Shown here: piece after piece, positions 49,026 through 49,465 of the stretch
Layout: each line of letters begins with the position of its first letter
Numbering within the stretch: position 1 is the stretch's first letter
Source: Argonema antarcticum A004/B2
GTDB lineage: Bacteria > Cyanobacteriota > Cyanobacteriia > Cyanobacteriales > Aerosakkonemataceae
Length of the DNA: 49,465 nt
Direction of reading: 5' to 3'
Assembly: GCF_023333585.1 (NCBI RefSeq)
Contig: NZ_JAIQZN010000056.1
Location: 1-49,465, forward strand
The notes under the pieces: generated by a model
Database searches by the model: none
What the model saw: the letters and a program-made list of their open reading frames with translations, nothing else
Told to the model about the DNA's origin: nothing
Translations under genes and position numbers: made by a program

Positions 49026-49465
49026 ATGCTACTGGGATTATTAACCGAAATCAAAGTCAATTCTTCGCTGCGGCCATCTCTAGCCAAACACGCAGGCGTA
49101 GCACGTCACGCCTGGAATCAAGGTTTGGCTTTATGTCTTGCCGTCTTAGAACACAACCGTTCTCATCCAGAATCCCAAATTAAATTCCCCACAGCCATTG
49201 ACCTCCATAAATGGCTAGTAGCATCAATAAAACCCCAAAATACTTGGTATTACGAAGTAAGCAAATGCGCCCCCCAATATGCCTTAAGGCATTTATCAGA
49301 AGCATTTAAACAGTTCTTCAAAGGTATAAAAGGGTTTCCTAAATTCAAAAAGAAAGGTCACTGTGACTCATTTACTCTAGATGGTTCAATCCACATAGAA
49401 CACCAGAGCATCAAAGTACCAATATTAGGAAAGCTAAAAACTTTTGAGCGATTACCAGTAGGGAC
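49026..49465 (+). CDS. tnpB: TnpB (IS200/IS605 family), N-terminal part, cut by the window end
   Basis: The open frame runs from ATG 49026 past the end of the window (146 codons seen). LLTEIKVNSSLRPSLAKHAG, VARHAWNQGLALCLAVLEHN is the TnpB N-terminal helix-turn-helix region, and KQFFKGIKGFPKFKKKGHCD then SFTLDGSIHI is the conserved wedge region before RuvC. Just upstream, CATAGTAAAATTTGGCTATG is an inverted repeat that may be part of the left end. No TnpA is seen upstream. The product would be an RNA-guided nuclease; whether the gene is whole cannot be judged. Confidence 0.85.
   Translation, partial: MLLGLLTEIKVNSSLRPSLAKHAGVARHAWNQGLALCLAVLEHNRSHPESQIKFPTAIDLHKWLVASIKPQNTWYYEVSKCAPQYALRHLSEAFKQFFKGIKGFPKFKKKGHCDSFTLDGSIHIEHQSIKVPILGKLKTFERLPVG

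Overview
The window comes from a cyanobacterium, most likely a filamentous one of the Oscillatoria/Microcoleus type. The evidence is the very high density of the HIP1 palindrome GCGATCGC, typical cyanobacterial families (DUF760, DUF1822, DUF4058, Uma2, PEP-CTERM proteins, pentapeptide repeats, CHAT proteases), heptanucleotide tandem repeats and many small toxin-antitoxin pairs. The lineage is inferred from gene content only; there is no rRNA or tRNA gene in the window.

Layout. 1-2.65 kb (minus strand): DUF760 gene, scpB, and a GAF-histidine kinase that overlaps scpB and looks 5'-truncated. 3.0-6.9 kb: a complete phosphate-uptake operon pstS-pstC-pstA-pstB behind a Pho-box-like array. 7.0-14 kb: a NYN/OST-HTH RNA-binding nuclease-like gene, ubiD, DUF4058, DUF6232, mmsA, a small ABM-fold gene and a retropepsin-like two-gene operon. 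14.2-15.6 kb: a beta-helix protein facing a type IV pilin-like gene. 15.6-20.6 kb: a minus-strand cluster of sigma factor, DUF1822 protein and a large pentapeptide/membrane/CHAT-protease protein, interrupted by a block of paired hairpins. This is the strongest candidate for an uncharacterised multi-gene system. 20.9-23.2 kb: two secreted PEP-CTERM proteins with nearly identical tails.

23.4-26 kb is a toxin-antitoxin island (VapC-like, DUF2283/PBECR-like, DUF433/DUF5615) embedded in HIP1-rich repeats. 26-33.9 kb mixes small accessory genes (retropepsin, PD-(D/E)XK, sugar transferase, Eis-like acetyltransferase, DUF4342, Uma2) with visible gene wreckage: an FMO with its middle deleted, half a nucleoside hydrolase and an unidentified coding remnant. 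34-40.5 kb holds two housekeeping genes, an RlhA-like U32 gene and aspS, in intergenic DNA full of repeats, including two MITE-like elements bracketing the U32 gene. 40.6-41.6 kb holds remnants of crcB and tnpB around an intact DUF190 gene. 41.7-43.7 kb encodes a membrane/coiled-coil/WD40 protein. 44.4-45.9 kb is a two-gene unit of a membrane-anchored unknown and a zincless-finger Fpg/Nei glycosylase. 46-48.1 kb is a compact three-gene operon (unknown, MOSC, adenylate kinase). 48.1-48.9 kb holds two decayed ThiF/E1-like copies fused through a HIP1-rich repeat, and the window ends inside a tnpB gene.

How things fit together: the Pst genes form one transporter. The sigma/DUF1822/CHAT genes plausibly form a regulated protease system at the membrane. 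The TA pairs, repeats, MITEs and pseudogenes show that from about 18 kb onward much of the DNA between core genes is turning over rapidly through repeat-mediated rearrangement.
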